Below are positions 7,273-16,113 of a DNA stretch of 59,234 nucleotides, one piece after another (within the stretch, counting starts at the first letter, position 1; each line of letters starts with the position of its first letter). The DNA lies in assembly GCA_019114005.1 (NCBI GenBank), contig DXGH01000061.1:1-59234 (forward strand), read 5' to 3'. A program made the translations under genes and the position numbers. The notes beneath the pieces are model-generated. The model did no database searches. It was not told the origin of the DNA and worked only from the letters and a program-made list of their open reading frames with translations. This DNA is from Candidatus Acetatifactor stercoripullorum (GTDB taxonomy: Bacteria; Bacillota; Clostridia; Lachnospirales; Lachnospiraceae).

Positions 7273-9471
7273 ATGTCAGTAAAGAGTGGAAATTTATCAA
7301 TTAACAGCGAGAATATTTTTCCTATTATTAAAAAATGGCTGTACTCGGACCATGATATTTTTTACAGAGAGCTGATCTCTAACGGCTGCGATGCTGTGGT
7401 GAAGCTCAAAAAGCTGGAAATGATGGGGGAGTGTTCTCTGCCGGAGGATTATAAGGCCAGAATTGACGTGGTTGTGGACCCTGAGAAAAAGACCATCACC
7501 GTTTCAGATAACGGACTGGGCATGACCGCCGAAGAGGTGGAGGAGTATATCAACCAGATTGCCTTTTCCGGCGCTACGGATTTCATTGAAAAATATAAAG
7601 ATAAGAGCAATGCGGACCAGATCATCGGACATTTCGGCCTGGGATTCTATTCTGCCTTTATGGTGGCGGACGAGGTGCATATTGACTCTCTCTCCTACAA
7701 GGAGGGGGCAAAGCCTGTGCACTGGGAGTGCGACGGAGGCACGGAATTTTCAATGACGGAGGGCGAGGACGCGGGAAGGACAACTCCCGGCACTACGATC
7801 ACCCTGTTTGTCAACGAGGACTGTCTTGAGTTTTGTAATGAATACAAGGCCCGGGAGGTAGTGAAGAAATACTGCTCCTTTATGCCGACGGAAATTTATT
7901 TGTCCAAGGCGGATACCAAGGAGACCCAGATCATCCGGGAGGATGAGAAGCTTGCGGATGATGTGGTGCTTGAGGTGATCGAGCCGGAAAAGAAGGAATC
8001 CGCAAAGGAGGAGAAGGATTCACAGGAAGCAGAGGATGCCAAGAAAGAGGATGGGGCAGAGGAAGAAAAGCCCGAGCCCAGAAAGCTGAAGATTAAAAAG
8101 CGTCCCGAGCTGATGAATGAGACAACACCGCTGTGGACCAAGCACCCCAACGACTGTACCAGAGAGGAATATCTGGAATTTTACAGGAAGGTATTCCAGG
8201 ATTATAAGGAGCCTCTTTTCTGGATACATCTGAATATGGACTATCCTTTTAACCTGAAGGGTATTTTATACTTCCCCAAAATCAATATGGAGTATGAGTC
8301 CATAGAGGGAACCATTAAGCTGTACAACAATCAGGTGTTTATTGCAGATAACATCAAGGAAGTAATTCCCGAATTCTTACTGCTTTTAAAGGGTGTGATC
8401 GACTGTCCTGACCTGCCCCTGAACGTATCCAGAAGCGCGCTGCAAAATGACGGCTTTGTGAAGAAAATTTCCGAATATATCACCAAGAAGGTGGCAGACA
8501 AGCTGGCTGGCATGTGTAAGACCGAGAAAGAGGAGTATGACAAATACTGGGACGACATCAGCCCCTTTATCAAGTTTGGCTGCCTGAAAGATGATAAGTT
8601 CTGCGAAAGAATGAACGATTACATTCTCTTTAAGAACCTTGAGGGAAAATATCTGACACTGCCGGAATGCCTGGAAACCAAGCCCTTAGACGAGGAGAAC
8701 GACGAAGGGAAAGCCGCCCAGGGCGAGGAAGCTGAAGCCGCAAAGGAAGCGGGAAGCGCCGTGGACGAAAACGGTCAGAAGGTAGAGGCCGAGATCGTGG
8801 AGGAGGAAAAGACCTCTGCAGGCCAGGAAGAAGCAGCGAAAGAAGAGGAGACCTCCAAGGAAAAGATTATCTATTATGTAACTGATGAACAGCAGCAGAG
8901 CCAGTATATCAATATGTTCAAGGCTGCAAAAATGGATGCCGTGATTCTGACCCACAATATTGACCAGCCCTTTATCTCTCAGCTGGAGGCCAAGAATGAG
9001 GGCATCAGATTCCGCCGTATCGATGCGGATGTAAGCGACACCATGAAGGCAAAAACCTCCAAGAAGGCTGAAAAGGAGCTGGAGGAGCAGGCCAAGACGC
9101 TGGGCGAGCTGATGAAGAAGGCGCTCAAAAACGACAAGCTGGTGGTTAAGGTAGAGAAGCTTAAGGACAAAAAGGTTTCCTCTCTGCTCACCTTGTCGGA
9201 GGAAAGCAGACGGATGCAGGATATGATGAAGATGTATTCCATGCCCGGCATGGATATGGGGGCCTTTGGCACAGAGGGAGAGACCTTGATCTTAAATGCA
9301 AATCATCCGCTGGTGAAATATGTGACGGAGCATCAGGATGGAGAGAATGTGGAAATGATCTGCGAACAGCTCTATGATCTTGCAAAGCTCCAGCAGTCAC
9401 CCTTAAAGCCCGAGGAGATGACGAGATTTGTTGCGCGCAGCAATGAGATCATGATGCTGCTGGCAAAATAA
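7273..9471 (+). CDS. htpG: Molecular chaperone HtpG (Hsp90)
   Basis: About 732 residues; usual bacterial HtpG is about 620-640. The N-terminal GHKL ATPase domain is clear: ELISNGCDA, VSDNGLGM and the lid/Gly-rich GHFGLGFYS. The middle domain carries the catalytic-loop region with LPLNVSRSALQ, followed by the C-terminal dimer domain. Two extra charged segments stand out: residues about 235-275 (rich in Glu/Lys, at the place of the eukaryotic charged linker) and about 472-531 (Glu/Ala-rich, within the second half). The start ATG at 7273 has AAAAGGA upstream; an upstream TTG in frame lies inside the promoter. Expression should be controlled by HrcA through CIRCE. Hsp90 folds and activates client proteins in the cytoplasm with ATP. 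Confidence 0.95.
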   Translation: MSVKSGNLSINSENIFPIIKKWLYSDHDIFYRELISNGCDAVVKLKKLEMMGECSLPEDYKARIDVVVDPEKKTITVSDNGLGMTAEEVEEYINQIAFSGATDFIEKYKDKSNADQIIGHFGLGFYSAFMVADEVHIDSLSYKEGAKPVHWECDGGTEFSMTEGEDAGRTTPGTTITLFVNEDCLEFCNEYKAREVVKKYCSFMPTEIYLSKADTKETQIIREDEKLADDVVLEVIEPEKKESAKEEKDSQEAEDAKKEDGAEEEKPEPRKLKIKKRPELMNETTPLWTKHPNDCTREEYLEFYRKVFQDYKEPLFWIHLNMDYPFNLKGILYFPKINMEYESIEGTIKLYNNQVFIADNIKEVIPEFLLLLKGVIDCPDLPLNVSRSALQNDGFVKKISEYITKKVADKLAGMCKTEKEEYDKYWDDISPFIKFGCLKDDKFCERMNDYILFKNLEGKYLTLPECLETKPLDEENDEGKAAQGEEAEAAKEAGSAVDENGQKVEAEIVEEEKTSAGQEEAAKEEETSKEKIIYYVTDEQQQSQYINMFKAAKMDAVILTHNIDQPFISQLEAKNEGIRFRRIDADVSDTMKAKTSKKAEKELEEQAKTLGELMKKALKNDKLVVKVEKLKDKKVSSLLTLSEESRRMQDMMKMYSMPGMDMGAFGTEGETLILNANHPLVKYVTEHQDGENVEMICEQLYDLAKLQQSPLKPEEMTRFVARSNEIMMLLAK

Positions 9472-9501
9472 AGAAGACAGATGTTTGAATATATTTAACA
9501 A

Positions 9502-9545
9502 TTTGGAGCCGTCTCAGGAAGCGCAGGCAAGGAGGCGGCTCCAAA
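9502..9545 (+). terminator. Stem-loop after htpG, probable terminator
   Basis: TTTGGAGCCG (9502-9511) pairs with CGGCTCCAAA (9536-9545), giving a perfect 10-bp stem around a 24-base loop. It follows the htpG stop by about 30 bases. No run of T follows, so termination may be inefficient. Confidence 0.5.
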
Positions 9546-9593
9546 ATTTATGTATTGTAAAATATGCCTGAAAAAGTGCGGATTGTTCCAGCG

Positions 9594-9624
9594 TTTACAT
9601 TTTAAGACCTGTTTTTGTTAAAAT
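9594..9624 (+). promoter_or_regulatory. Possible promoter of the diguanylate cyclase gene
   Basis: TTTACA (9594-9599) and TAAAAT (9619-9624) are 19 bp apart, about 40 bases before the ATG at 9661. The spacing is long, so the call is weak. Confidence 0.35.
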
Positions 9625-9660
9625 CAGAAAGATGAGACAGCGGAAACGGAGAGGTATAAA

Positions 9661-11232
9661 ATGTATCTGTTTAAATATGGGAAACGTCTGCAGAATGTGA
9701 TGATTTTGGCGGGGGCCGCAGTTGTGGTTTTGCTGGCCGTCTTTGCGGCAGCTCTTTTTGATACGAGGTTACAGGGCAATGACGCAGGCGCCGCAAAACG
9801 GCTGGAGAATGGATGGATTTATGAAAGCGAAGGGGAGTGGCGGCTGCTTCCCCAGCTGCCCTGTACGCTTGCCTGGGAGGGAGAAAGTCTGGTTTTGCGG
9901 CGGGAGCTTGCAAATGTGGATGTGCCTGAGGAATACTGCTTTGTATTCCAGACAAGGTATTCTTCTATCCGCGTCTGGGCCGGAGAACGGCTGATTTATG
10001 AGGCGGCCGGAGGAAAAGAGCATGCCCTTGGCAGTATGTGGCATTTTATCCCTGTGGCGGATATGCAGGGAGAAAAGCAGATAACAGTGGAATTTCGAAG
10101 ATACGCAACGGAGCGGGAATGGGAACTGAAAGGCATAATGCTCGATCATCCGGCTGCCGCATTGTATGAGATTCTTCTAAGCTATATGCCCCAGATTCTG
10201 TTTGGGATGTTTTGCTTCATGCTTGCGGGCCTGCTGCTGGTCTTTTCTCTGATTACGGCGTATAGAAAAAGAAGCATGGCCGTGCCGCAGATATCTCTTG
10301 CCTTTTTTATGCTGCTGTCGGGACTTTGGATCCTTCTGGATACCAAGGTTACCACGCTGTGGGGCGGAAACTATGCAATATCCTATTTTCTGAGCTATGC
10401 GGCTTTTTATCTGATGTGCGTGCCCTTTTTGGTTTTTGTCAGATCCATGGTCAAAAGTGAGAACCGGCTGTTGGGCATACTGATCTGGATTTTTATCGCC
10501 AATGCCGGGGTCTGCTTTGTGCTGCATATGACAGGCCTGGCGCAGCTTAACGATACGGTGCCTGCAGTACATATTCTGATAATTCTGGCCATGATTGTAT
10601 CCACAGCTGAATTCTGGAGCAGTATTGTCAGAAAGCGCAGGCAGCGTATGAGCTTTACCTTTGCGGGGATGCTGGCGGTGTATTTCTTCGGACTGCTTTC
10701 ACTGGCGTTTTCTTCTTTTTGGAAGGAGAGAGATGATTTCAGCTTTTACCGCAGCCTGGCCATGAGGGATGATATGACCGGGCTGGGAAACAGAAATGCT
10801 TTTCAGCTGTGCCAGAGCTATCTGGCCGGGCAGGCGCCCGGGAGGCTTGACGTTTTGCTGTTTGACGTGGATAACCTAAAGCGCACCAATGACCTTTTAG
10901 GACATCACACAGGGGATATGCTTTTGCAGACCATGGCAAAGGGCATCTACGCCGTTTTTTCATCAATGGGAGAATGCTTCCGGATCGGCGGAGACGAGTT
11001 CTGCGTCGTTATTGTGGAAAAAACGGCGTCCAGGGTTTCGGAAGCTGTGGAAGTCTTTGAAAAAGAGGCAAAAAGACTTCTCAGATATTTCCCCGAATAT
11101 GCCAATGTCTCCTACGGACACGTACTGTGGGAGAATACCGCAGAAGAAAAGCTTACGCCTGAACGCCTTGCGCTGCTGATAGAGGAGGCTGACCGGAATA
11201 TGTATCAGATGAAGCACACCCACAGGGAATAG
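9661..11232 (+). CDS. Membrane-bound diguanylate cyclase with extracytoplasmic sensor domain
   Basis: 523 residues. An N-terminal membrane helix (about 13-33) is followed by an outside domain (about 35-160) of the 7TMR-DISM extracellular type, a block of about six or seven membrane helices (about 170-350), and a C-terminal GGDEF domain (about 360-520). The catalytic motif is intact (RIGGDEF), as is the substrate region DDMTGLGNRNAF, so the protein should make cyclic di-GMP from GTP. The inhibitory RxxD site normally found a few residues before GGDEF is absent here (the stretch reads SSMGECF), so product inhibition by that route is unlikely. The stop lies five bases from the end of the convergent ATPase gene. 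The signal sensed is unknown. Confidence 0.88.
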   Translation: MYLFKYGKRLQNVMILAGAAVVVLLAVFAAALFDTRLQGNDAGAAKRLENGWIYESEGEWRLLPQLPCTLAWEGESLVLRRELANVDVPEEYCFVFQTRYSSIRVWAGERLIYEAAGGKEHALGSMWHFIPVADMQGEKQITVEFRRYATEREWELKGIMLDHPAAALYEILLSYMPQILFGMFCFMLAGLLLVFSLITAYRKRSMAVPQISLAFFMLLSGLWILLDTKVTTLWGGNYAISYFLSYAAFYLMCVPFLVFVRSMVKSENRLLGILIWIFIANAGVCFVLHMTGLAQLNDTVPAVHILIILAMIVSTAEFWSSIVRKRRQRMSFTFAGMLAVYFFGLLSLAFSSFWKERDDFSFYRSLAMRDDMTGLGNRNAFQLCQSYLAGQAPGRLDVLLFDVDNLKRTNDLLGHHTGDMLLQTMAKGIYAVFSSMGECFRIGGDEFCVVIVEKTASRVSEAVEVFEKEAKRLLRYFPEYANVSYGHVLWENTAEEKLTPERLALLIEEADRNMYQMKHTHRE

Positions 11233-11237
11233 GGAGC

Positions 11238-12941
11238 TTAAAGCTTCAGGCTTCTGTACCGATTGAAGCAGGCGAAGATTTCCTGCCTTCTGGGCCTTGC
11301 CATGCAGGCGATGCTGGAAGGGCTTTCGCATATTGCTGCAAGGGTATTTTTGTCCAATACGGCTTCCAGGGCATCCACCACCTGGCAGAGATTTTTCCTG
11401 CCGTCCAAAATATTTTTCTGTGCATATTTCAAACAGTAGCCCAGAGCGGTTACCTGCTCGCTGTCCGCAAGCTGCTCCAGATACCGCAGATCAATGGTTT
11501 CTTTGTTGAGCACAACGCCGTCCAGTCCCTGGGTTTTGATTTTAATCCTGTCATTACTTTTGAATTCCTGGCTGGGAAGAGGACGTCTGTCAAATTTTGG
11601 TTTTTCCAAAAGAGCGTCGGAAGGGGCAATGCGTGGAAAGTCCCTGGCGGCTTCCTTGGCATAGGCAGTAATTTCCTTTGGCACATATCGTTCCATCTGA
11701 AGAATGGTGTCAGCGATCTGGAAATAAGCGCCTGAGCTTCCCACCACAAGGATAGTGGAAATGCCATAGCTGTGATACAACTCCTCAATCCGTTCGATAA
11801 AGGGAGTGATGGGCTCCATATCCCGGTGAATCACCTTCTGCATCAACTCATCCCGGATCATAAAATTAGTGGCGCTGGTGTCCTCGTCAATCAAAAGCAG
11901 CGAGGCGCCGGCCTCAATGGCCTCCATGACATTGGCTGCCTGGGAGGTGCTTCCGCTGGCGTCCTCCGTCACAAAGGCCACCGTATCCTTGCCGTTTGGA
12001 AGATCGTTGATAAACATGGAAATGTCTGTTTTTTTGATACTTCTTCCGTCCTCGGCGCGGATTTTCACGGCAGTGTCATCGGTGATGACATATTCCCGGC
12101 CATCGCCGGCAATGTGATTGTAGACTCCCATTTCCAGCGCCTTTAACAGGGTTGATTTCCCATGGTATCCGCCGCCGACAATGAGGGTGATGCCCTGTTT
12201 GATGCCCATTCCCGTGATCCTTCCTCCGTGAGGCAGGTCGATGGACACAGCAAGAGATGCAGGGGACTTAAATTTGATACCGTTTTTCATGGGACGGGAG
12301 GAAACGCCGGACTCCCGGGGCAGGATGCTTCCATCCGCCACAAAAGCGCAAAGGCCAAGCTTTGGGAGCATTTCACGGATATACTGCTGGTTATCTGCCA
12401 GGTCGGCGATCTCCTGCAGCTGCCTGCCGTCCAGATTTTGATAAAAAAGGGAGGACTTTACACACTTTGGCAGAAAATCAAAAAGAATTTTCTGAAGCTC
12501 CCTGGCGTTGATGGTACGGCCGTTGGCAGGAAAGCCCACTTCAAATCTAAGGATAATATCTCCGCTTTTTTCATTGATAACACAGGCTGTCCGTTCCAGC
12601 ACCTCCTGACCGCAGCGGCTTACGGCAAGCAGGCCGCTCTGTCCCGTTCCTTTCGCCTGAAAGGAAAACTGTCTGGCAAGGCTGCCAAACCGGCGGATCA
12701 GCGTATCCTCAAGGGCGGTCCGCCGGTGCTTTTTTTCATAGAGGCTTACGGGGAACGCCGCCGCCTTTGCACCCACATGAATGCTCAGCTTTGAGGGGGA
12801 GGCAAAGGGGTCTCCCTGAACATGGTCGATAGACAGCACATAGCCCGGAAACTGATAGGCTCCTCTTGTATCTTTATAGGCAGGATAGCCCTTTCTGTCA
12901 ATTTTGTCCAGCAAGGCTCTTAATTCGGTTGATGTCTGCAT
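11238..12941 (-). CDS. ABC-class ATPase of the PF09818 / MRB1590 type
   Basis: 567 residues. It has a P-loop GGGYHGKST around residue 260, a Walker B-like LLLIDEDTSATNFM near 340 and a VVGSSGAYF segment near 395. This architecture matches the 'predicted ATPase of the ABC class' family (PF09818), whose trypanosome relative MRB1590 binds RNA in the mitochondrial editing complex. The bacterial role is not known to me. There are no membrane helices, so it is not a transporter. The start ATG (12941) is preceded by GGAGAAAAA on the minus strand. It is convergent with the diguanylate cyclase gene. The family call is confident; the function is not. Confidence 0.85.
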   Translation of the reverse strand: MQTSTELRALLDKIDRKGYPAYKDTRGAYQFPGYVLSIDHVQGDPFASPSKLSIHVGAKAAAFPVSLYEKKHRRTALEDTLIRRFGSLARQFSFQAKGTGQSGLLAVSRCGQEVLERTACVINEKSGDIILRFEVGFPANGRTINARELQKILFDFLPKCVKSSLFYQNLDGRQLQEIADLADNQQYIREMLPKLGLCAFVADGSILPRESGVSSRPMKNGIKFKSPASLAVSIDLPHGGRITGMGIKQGITLIVGGGYHGKSTLLKALEMGVYNHIAGDGREYVITDDTAVKIRAEDGRSIKKTDISMFINDLPNGKDTVAFVTEDASGSTSQAANVMEAIEAGASLLLIDEDTSATNFMIRDELMQKVIHRDMEPITPFIERIEELYHSYGISTILVVGSSGAYFQIADTILQMERYVPKEITAYAKEAARDFPRIAPSDALLEKPKFDRRPLPSQEFKSNDRIKIKTQGLDGVVLNKETIDLRYLEQLADSEQVTALGYCLKYAQKNILDGRKNLCQVVDALEAVLDKNTLAAICESPSSIACMARPRRQEIFACFNRYRSLKL

Positions 12942-12960
12942 TTTTTCTCCTTTCCTGGTC

Positions 12961-13121
12961 TTCTTGGCTTAGGTAATTGAGAAACTCGCTCTCTGATATC
13001 AGAAACTGGGCGTAATAACCAAGATAAGGGTGACTAGCCACTGCTTCGGAACCCGTTTTTGGTTATTATGACCAGTTTCGTGACTTTGCCAGCGAGTTTC
13101 GCAAACGCCTAGCCTTCTTGA
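12961..13121. repeat. Imperfect inverted repeat, one arm shared with a second locus in the window
   Basis: The left arm (about 12961-13020) and right arm (about 13061-13121) are reverse complements with mismatches; shared blocks include GAAACTCGCT, GAAACTGG and the run reading TAATAACC on one strand. The loop is about 40 bases. The arm 12973-13020, read on the minus strand, matches 52206-52253 at 44 of 48 positions. The stretch 12942-13212 contains no gene I can support. Confidence 0.75.
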
Positions 13122-13212
13122 TCCGCTGCACGGAAAAAAGGAAGGCCCGATGAAGCCCAATGTAATTCATTTTGGAGGGCTTGTCAAGGGTATTATGCAG
13201 GTTCTTAAGAAA

Positions 13213-14829
13213 CTATTGCACATATTTTTCCAGCACATTGTTTACAGCGCCAGGGCACTTGAGCATTTCGGAAAAGTATTTTTTTACCAGCCCGTCCATA
13301 CCGTTTGCAGTCAGGTCCACGCCGAATATCTTTTCGTTGGCAAGCAGTCCGTCCAACGCGGATAAATCCGGCTGTGCCTGCCCCAGGGAAAAGCCTGACA
13401 CGTAAGGGGTGACGCTCTCCAAAAGCGGATCAGGGCTGAGTGCAAAGGGGCTGCCCTGGTCATCCACGCCCATAAGATATCTGAGCCATCCGGCAAACAC
13501 CAGAGGAATATACTTTAAATCCGCTGTATCCAGGGAGGGATTTTTTTCGTAGGCTTTTATGGTCTCGCCAAAACGGATAGCCAACTTCTGAGAGGTGTCT
13601 GTGGCTATGCGCTGCGGAGTATCAGGGAGAAAGGGATTGGGGATGCGCACATTCACCACCTCATCGATAAAGGCCTTTGGCTCGATGATGCCCGGGTCTA
13701 CCACCACGGGAAGCCCCTCCTTGTAGCCAATTTGCTCCACCAGTTTCTTTAACAGGGGATTTTTCATCTCCTGGGAAATCAGGGTATAGCCCAAAAGACA
13801 GCCAAAGATGGCAAGGGTGGTGTGAAGGGGATTTAAGCAGGTGCAGACCTTCATTTTTTCCACCTTGTCAACAGTTTCCCTGTCCGTAAAAATGATTCCC
13901 CCCTTGTCAAGAGGAGGCCTGCCATTTGGAAAGCTGTCCTCGATCACCAGATATTCGCACTCTTCTGCGTTTACAAAGGGGGCAATGTAGGTGTTTTTGG
14001 AGGTGACCACAGGATCAAGCTCTTCCAGCCCGTCTTCCTTAAGAAGCGCCTCCACCCTGGCGTCCGGTCTTGGGGTGATTTTGTCGATCATGGTCCAGGG
14101 GAAGGACACAGACAAGGGATTTCGCACATAGGCGCTAAAGCCTGCCTCAGCAAGCCCTTTGTCACACCAGGCATCTGCATAGGCCGTTACGGCGGCATAG
14201 AGCTTGTCCCCGTTGTGGGAGCAGTTGTCCATGCTGACCATTGCAATGGGGAGCTTTCCGTTCAAATATCTGGCATAGAGCAGCGAGACAACCTTCCCCA
14301 GATAGCTGTCAGGCGTCTGGGGCCCGGAGGCGAAATCCTCTGAGACGGCGCTTAGAAGCCGGCCTTTTGCGTCTGTGAGCGAGTAGCCCTTTTCTGTGAT
14401 GGTAAAGCTGGCCATCTGTAGGGAGGGAGAGGAAAAAATCCGTTTCAGCGCTGAAAATTCAGCCTGATTTTTACTGTCTAACACATAGGAGCGCATGATG
14501 CTTCCCACCACTGTTTTTTCCACTGTGTTGTCTGCCTTCAGCGTGGCAAGAATGCTCAGATTATCGTGGGGGCGGGAGCTTTTTTCAATGATTTCATAAT
14601 CGTAGCCCTCTGCGGCAATGAGACCTGTGTCCATGACGCCTTCATTTAAAAGAGTCTGCAGCACATTGGCCTGAAAGGCTTTAAAAATGTTGCCGGCTCC
14701 GAAGTGAATCCAGACAGGCCGCTTTTGGGTATTTTCCGCCACCTGACTGTAATCAAAGGCAGGAAGTCTGTAGCCTGCTGCCAGAAAAGCATCCCGATCC
14801 TTTTTTATTCCTTCAAGCGTAAGTTTCAT
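13213..14829 (-). CDS. uxuB: Fructuronate reductase (mannonate oxidoreductase)
   Basis: 538 residues, a member of the long-chain mannitol dehydrogenase family. The nucleotide-binding start motif is IHFGAGNIF and the catalytic lysine region is KVCTCLNPLHTTLAIFG, where the Asn-x-x-His pattern is typical. UxuB reduces fructuronate to mannonate with NADH in the cytoplasm. It lies 40 bases downstream of uxuA on the same strand and is read after it. The ATG at 14829 has GAGGATG upstream on the minus strand. The family also contains tagaturonate reductase (UxaB) and mannitol dehydrogenase; the neighbouring uxuA makes UxuB the best choice. Confidence 0.88.
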   Translation of the reverse strand: MKLTLEGIKKDRDAFLAAGYRLPAFDYSQVAENTQKRPVWIHFGAGNIFKAFQANVLQTLLNEGVMDTGLIAAEGYDYEIIEKSSRPHDNLSILATLKADNTVEKTVVGSIMRSYVLDSKNQAEFSALKRIFSSPSLQMASFTITEKGYSLTDAKGRLLSAVSEDFASGPQTPDSYLGKVVSLLYARYLNGKLPIAMVSMDNCSHNGDKLYAAVTAYADAWCDKGLAEAGFSAYVRNPLSVSFPWTMIDKITPRPDARVEALLKEDGLEELDPVVTSKNTYIAPFVNAEECEYLVIEDSFPNGRPPLDKGGIIFTDRETVDKVEKMKVCTCLNPLHTTLAIFGCLLGYTLISQEMKNPLLKKLVEQIGYKEGLPVVVDPGIIEPKAFIDEVVNVRIPNPFLPDTPQRIATDTSQKLAIRFGETIKAYEKNPSLDTADLKYIPLVFAGWLRYLMGVDDQGSPFALSPDPLLESVTPYVSGFSLGQAQPDLSALDGLLANEKIFGVDLTANGMDGLVKKYFSEMLKCPGAVNNVLEKYVQ

Positions 14830-14869
14830 ATGACATCCTCACTTTCTGATAAAGCTTATTATATCTCTC

Positions 14870-15943
14870 TCAGGCCTTTTTATGCTGCTTTTCGATGGCC
14901 TCCCAGAGGCCGTTTAAATAGGCTGCACCCAGGGCTCTGTCGTACAGGCCGTAGCCGGGCATTGCCTGCTCGTCCCAGATCATCCGGCCGTGATCGGGAC
15001 GAATGGGCCCGTCAAAGCCAATGTCATAGAGAGCCAGCATGATCTCATACATATCGAAGGAGCCGTCCCTTGACAGATGAGCAGATTCTTCAAAGTCCGT
15101 AGGGGAGTTAAATTTTAAATTCCGCACATGGGCAAAGTGCAGCCTGCCCTTTAATGAGCGGATCATGTCGGGCAGATCATTTTCCAGGTTGGTGCCGTAG
15201 GAGCCGGAGCAGAAGGTGACGCCGTTATGAGGATTGTCCACCATTTTCATCATGCGCAGAATATTTTCCTTGTTGATGATGATTCTGGGAAGTCCGAATA
15301 CGCTCCAGGCAGGATCGTCCGGATGAATTGCCATGTTGATATCATATTTGTCGCATACGGGCATGATCTTTTCCAGAAAATATTTCAGATTGGCAAAGAG
15401 CTTCTCGCTGTCCACATCCTGGTAGAGAGTAAATAATTCCTTTATGTGTGCCATGCGCTCAGGCTCCCAGCCGGGCAGAACGGTTCCGCCGGCGTCCTTA
15501 TTTATGGAGTGAAACATTTCCTCAGGCTTTAACGCGTCCACTGCCTCCTGGGTATAAGCTAATACTGTGGAGCCGTCAGGGCGGACTCTTGCTAACTCCG
15601 TTCTGGTCCAGTCAAATACAGGCATGAAGTTGTAGCACACCAGATGGATGTCCGCCTGTCCCAGGCGCTCCAGCGTGGTGATGTAGTTTTCAATATATTT
15701 GTCTCTGTCACGGGTGCCGGCCTTGATGGCGTCGTGAACGTTGACGCTTTCGATGCCCGCAAGGGTAAGTCCAGCGTCCTCAATCTCCCTCTTTAAGGCA
15801 AGAATGTCCTCGGTTTCCCAGACCTCTCCGGGGGCCGTGCCGTAGAGGGTGGAAATTACTCCTGTAACCCCGGGAATCTGCCGGATTTGTTTTAGGGTAA
15901 CCGTGTCGTACTTGCTGCCGTACCAGCGAAATGTCATCTGCAT
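14870..15943 (-). CDS. uxuA: Mannonate dehydratase
   Basis: 357 residues, full length for the family. The start MQMTFRWYG, the central HPDDPAW and the C-terminal RPDHGRMIW are clear UxuA motifs; the histidines and aspartate of these motifs hold the metal. The enzyme dehydrates D-mannonate to 2-keto-3-deoxygluconate in the glucuronate pathway. A strong AGGAGG ribosome site lies nine bases before the ATG at 15943 (minus strand). It is the first gene of the uxuA-uxuB unit and divergent from an AraC-type regulator gene, which probably controls it. Confidence 0.95.
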   Translation of the reverse strand: MQMTFRWYGSKYDTVTLKQIRQIPGVTGVISTLYGTAPGEVWETEDILALKREIEDAGLTLAGIESVNVHDAIKAGTRDRDKYIENYITTLERLGQADIHLVCYNFMPVFDWTRTELARVRPDGSTVLAYTQEAVDALKPEEMFHSINKDAGGTVLPGWEPERMAHIKELFTLYQDVDSEKLFANLKYFLEKIMPVCDKYDINMAIHPDDPAWSVFGLPRIIINKENILRMMKMVDNPHNGVTFCSGSYGTNLENDLPDMIRSLKGRLHFAHVRNLKFNSPTDFEESAHLSRDGSFDMYEIMLALYDIGFDGPIRPDHGRMIWDEQAMPGYGLYDRALGAAYLNGLWEAIEKQHKKA

Positions 15944-16001
15944 TGTACAATCCTCCTTTTTAATTTGTTTTGTGTTGCAGGAAACGCATTTCTTAATAGT
16001 A

Positions 16002-16029
16002 AGTATAACAAAGTAAAAATGCCTGAAAA
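16002..16029 (-). promoter_or_regulatory. Probable uxuA promoter (minus strand)
   Basis: On the minus strand, TTTTCA (16024-16029) and TATACT (16002-16007) are 16 bp apart, about 60 bases upstream of the uxuA start. It faces the promoter of the AraC-type gene, in a shared intergenic region of 170 bases. Confidence 0.5.
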
Positions 16030-16042
16030 GAATATATATTGC

Positions 16043-16069
16043 TTGAAATAGTGCAAAAATTGCTATATA
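16043..16069 (+). promoter_or_regulatory. Probable promoter of the AraC-type regulator gene
   Basis: An extended -10 element TGCTATATA (16061-16069) lies 15 bp after TTGAAA (16043-16048). The GTG start of the gene is at 16114. Confidence 0.45.
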
Positions 16070-16113
16070 GTAAAAACAGGAAATGTGGGAATGAAGAGAA
16101 GGAGAGAAAAGCC

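Noticed and set aside
12942..13212. Insertion sequence at the inverted repeat
   Set aside because: No transposase frame, no target duplication seen, and the element is only about 160 bases.
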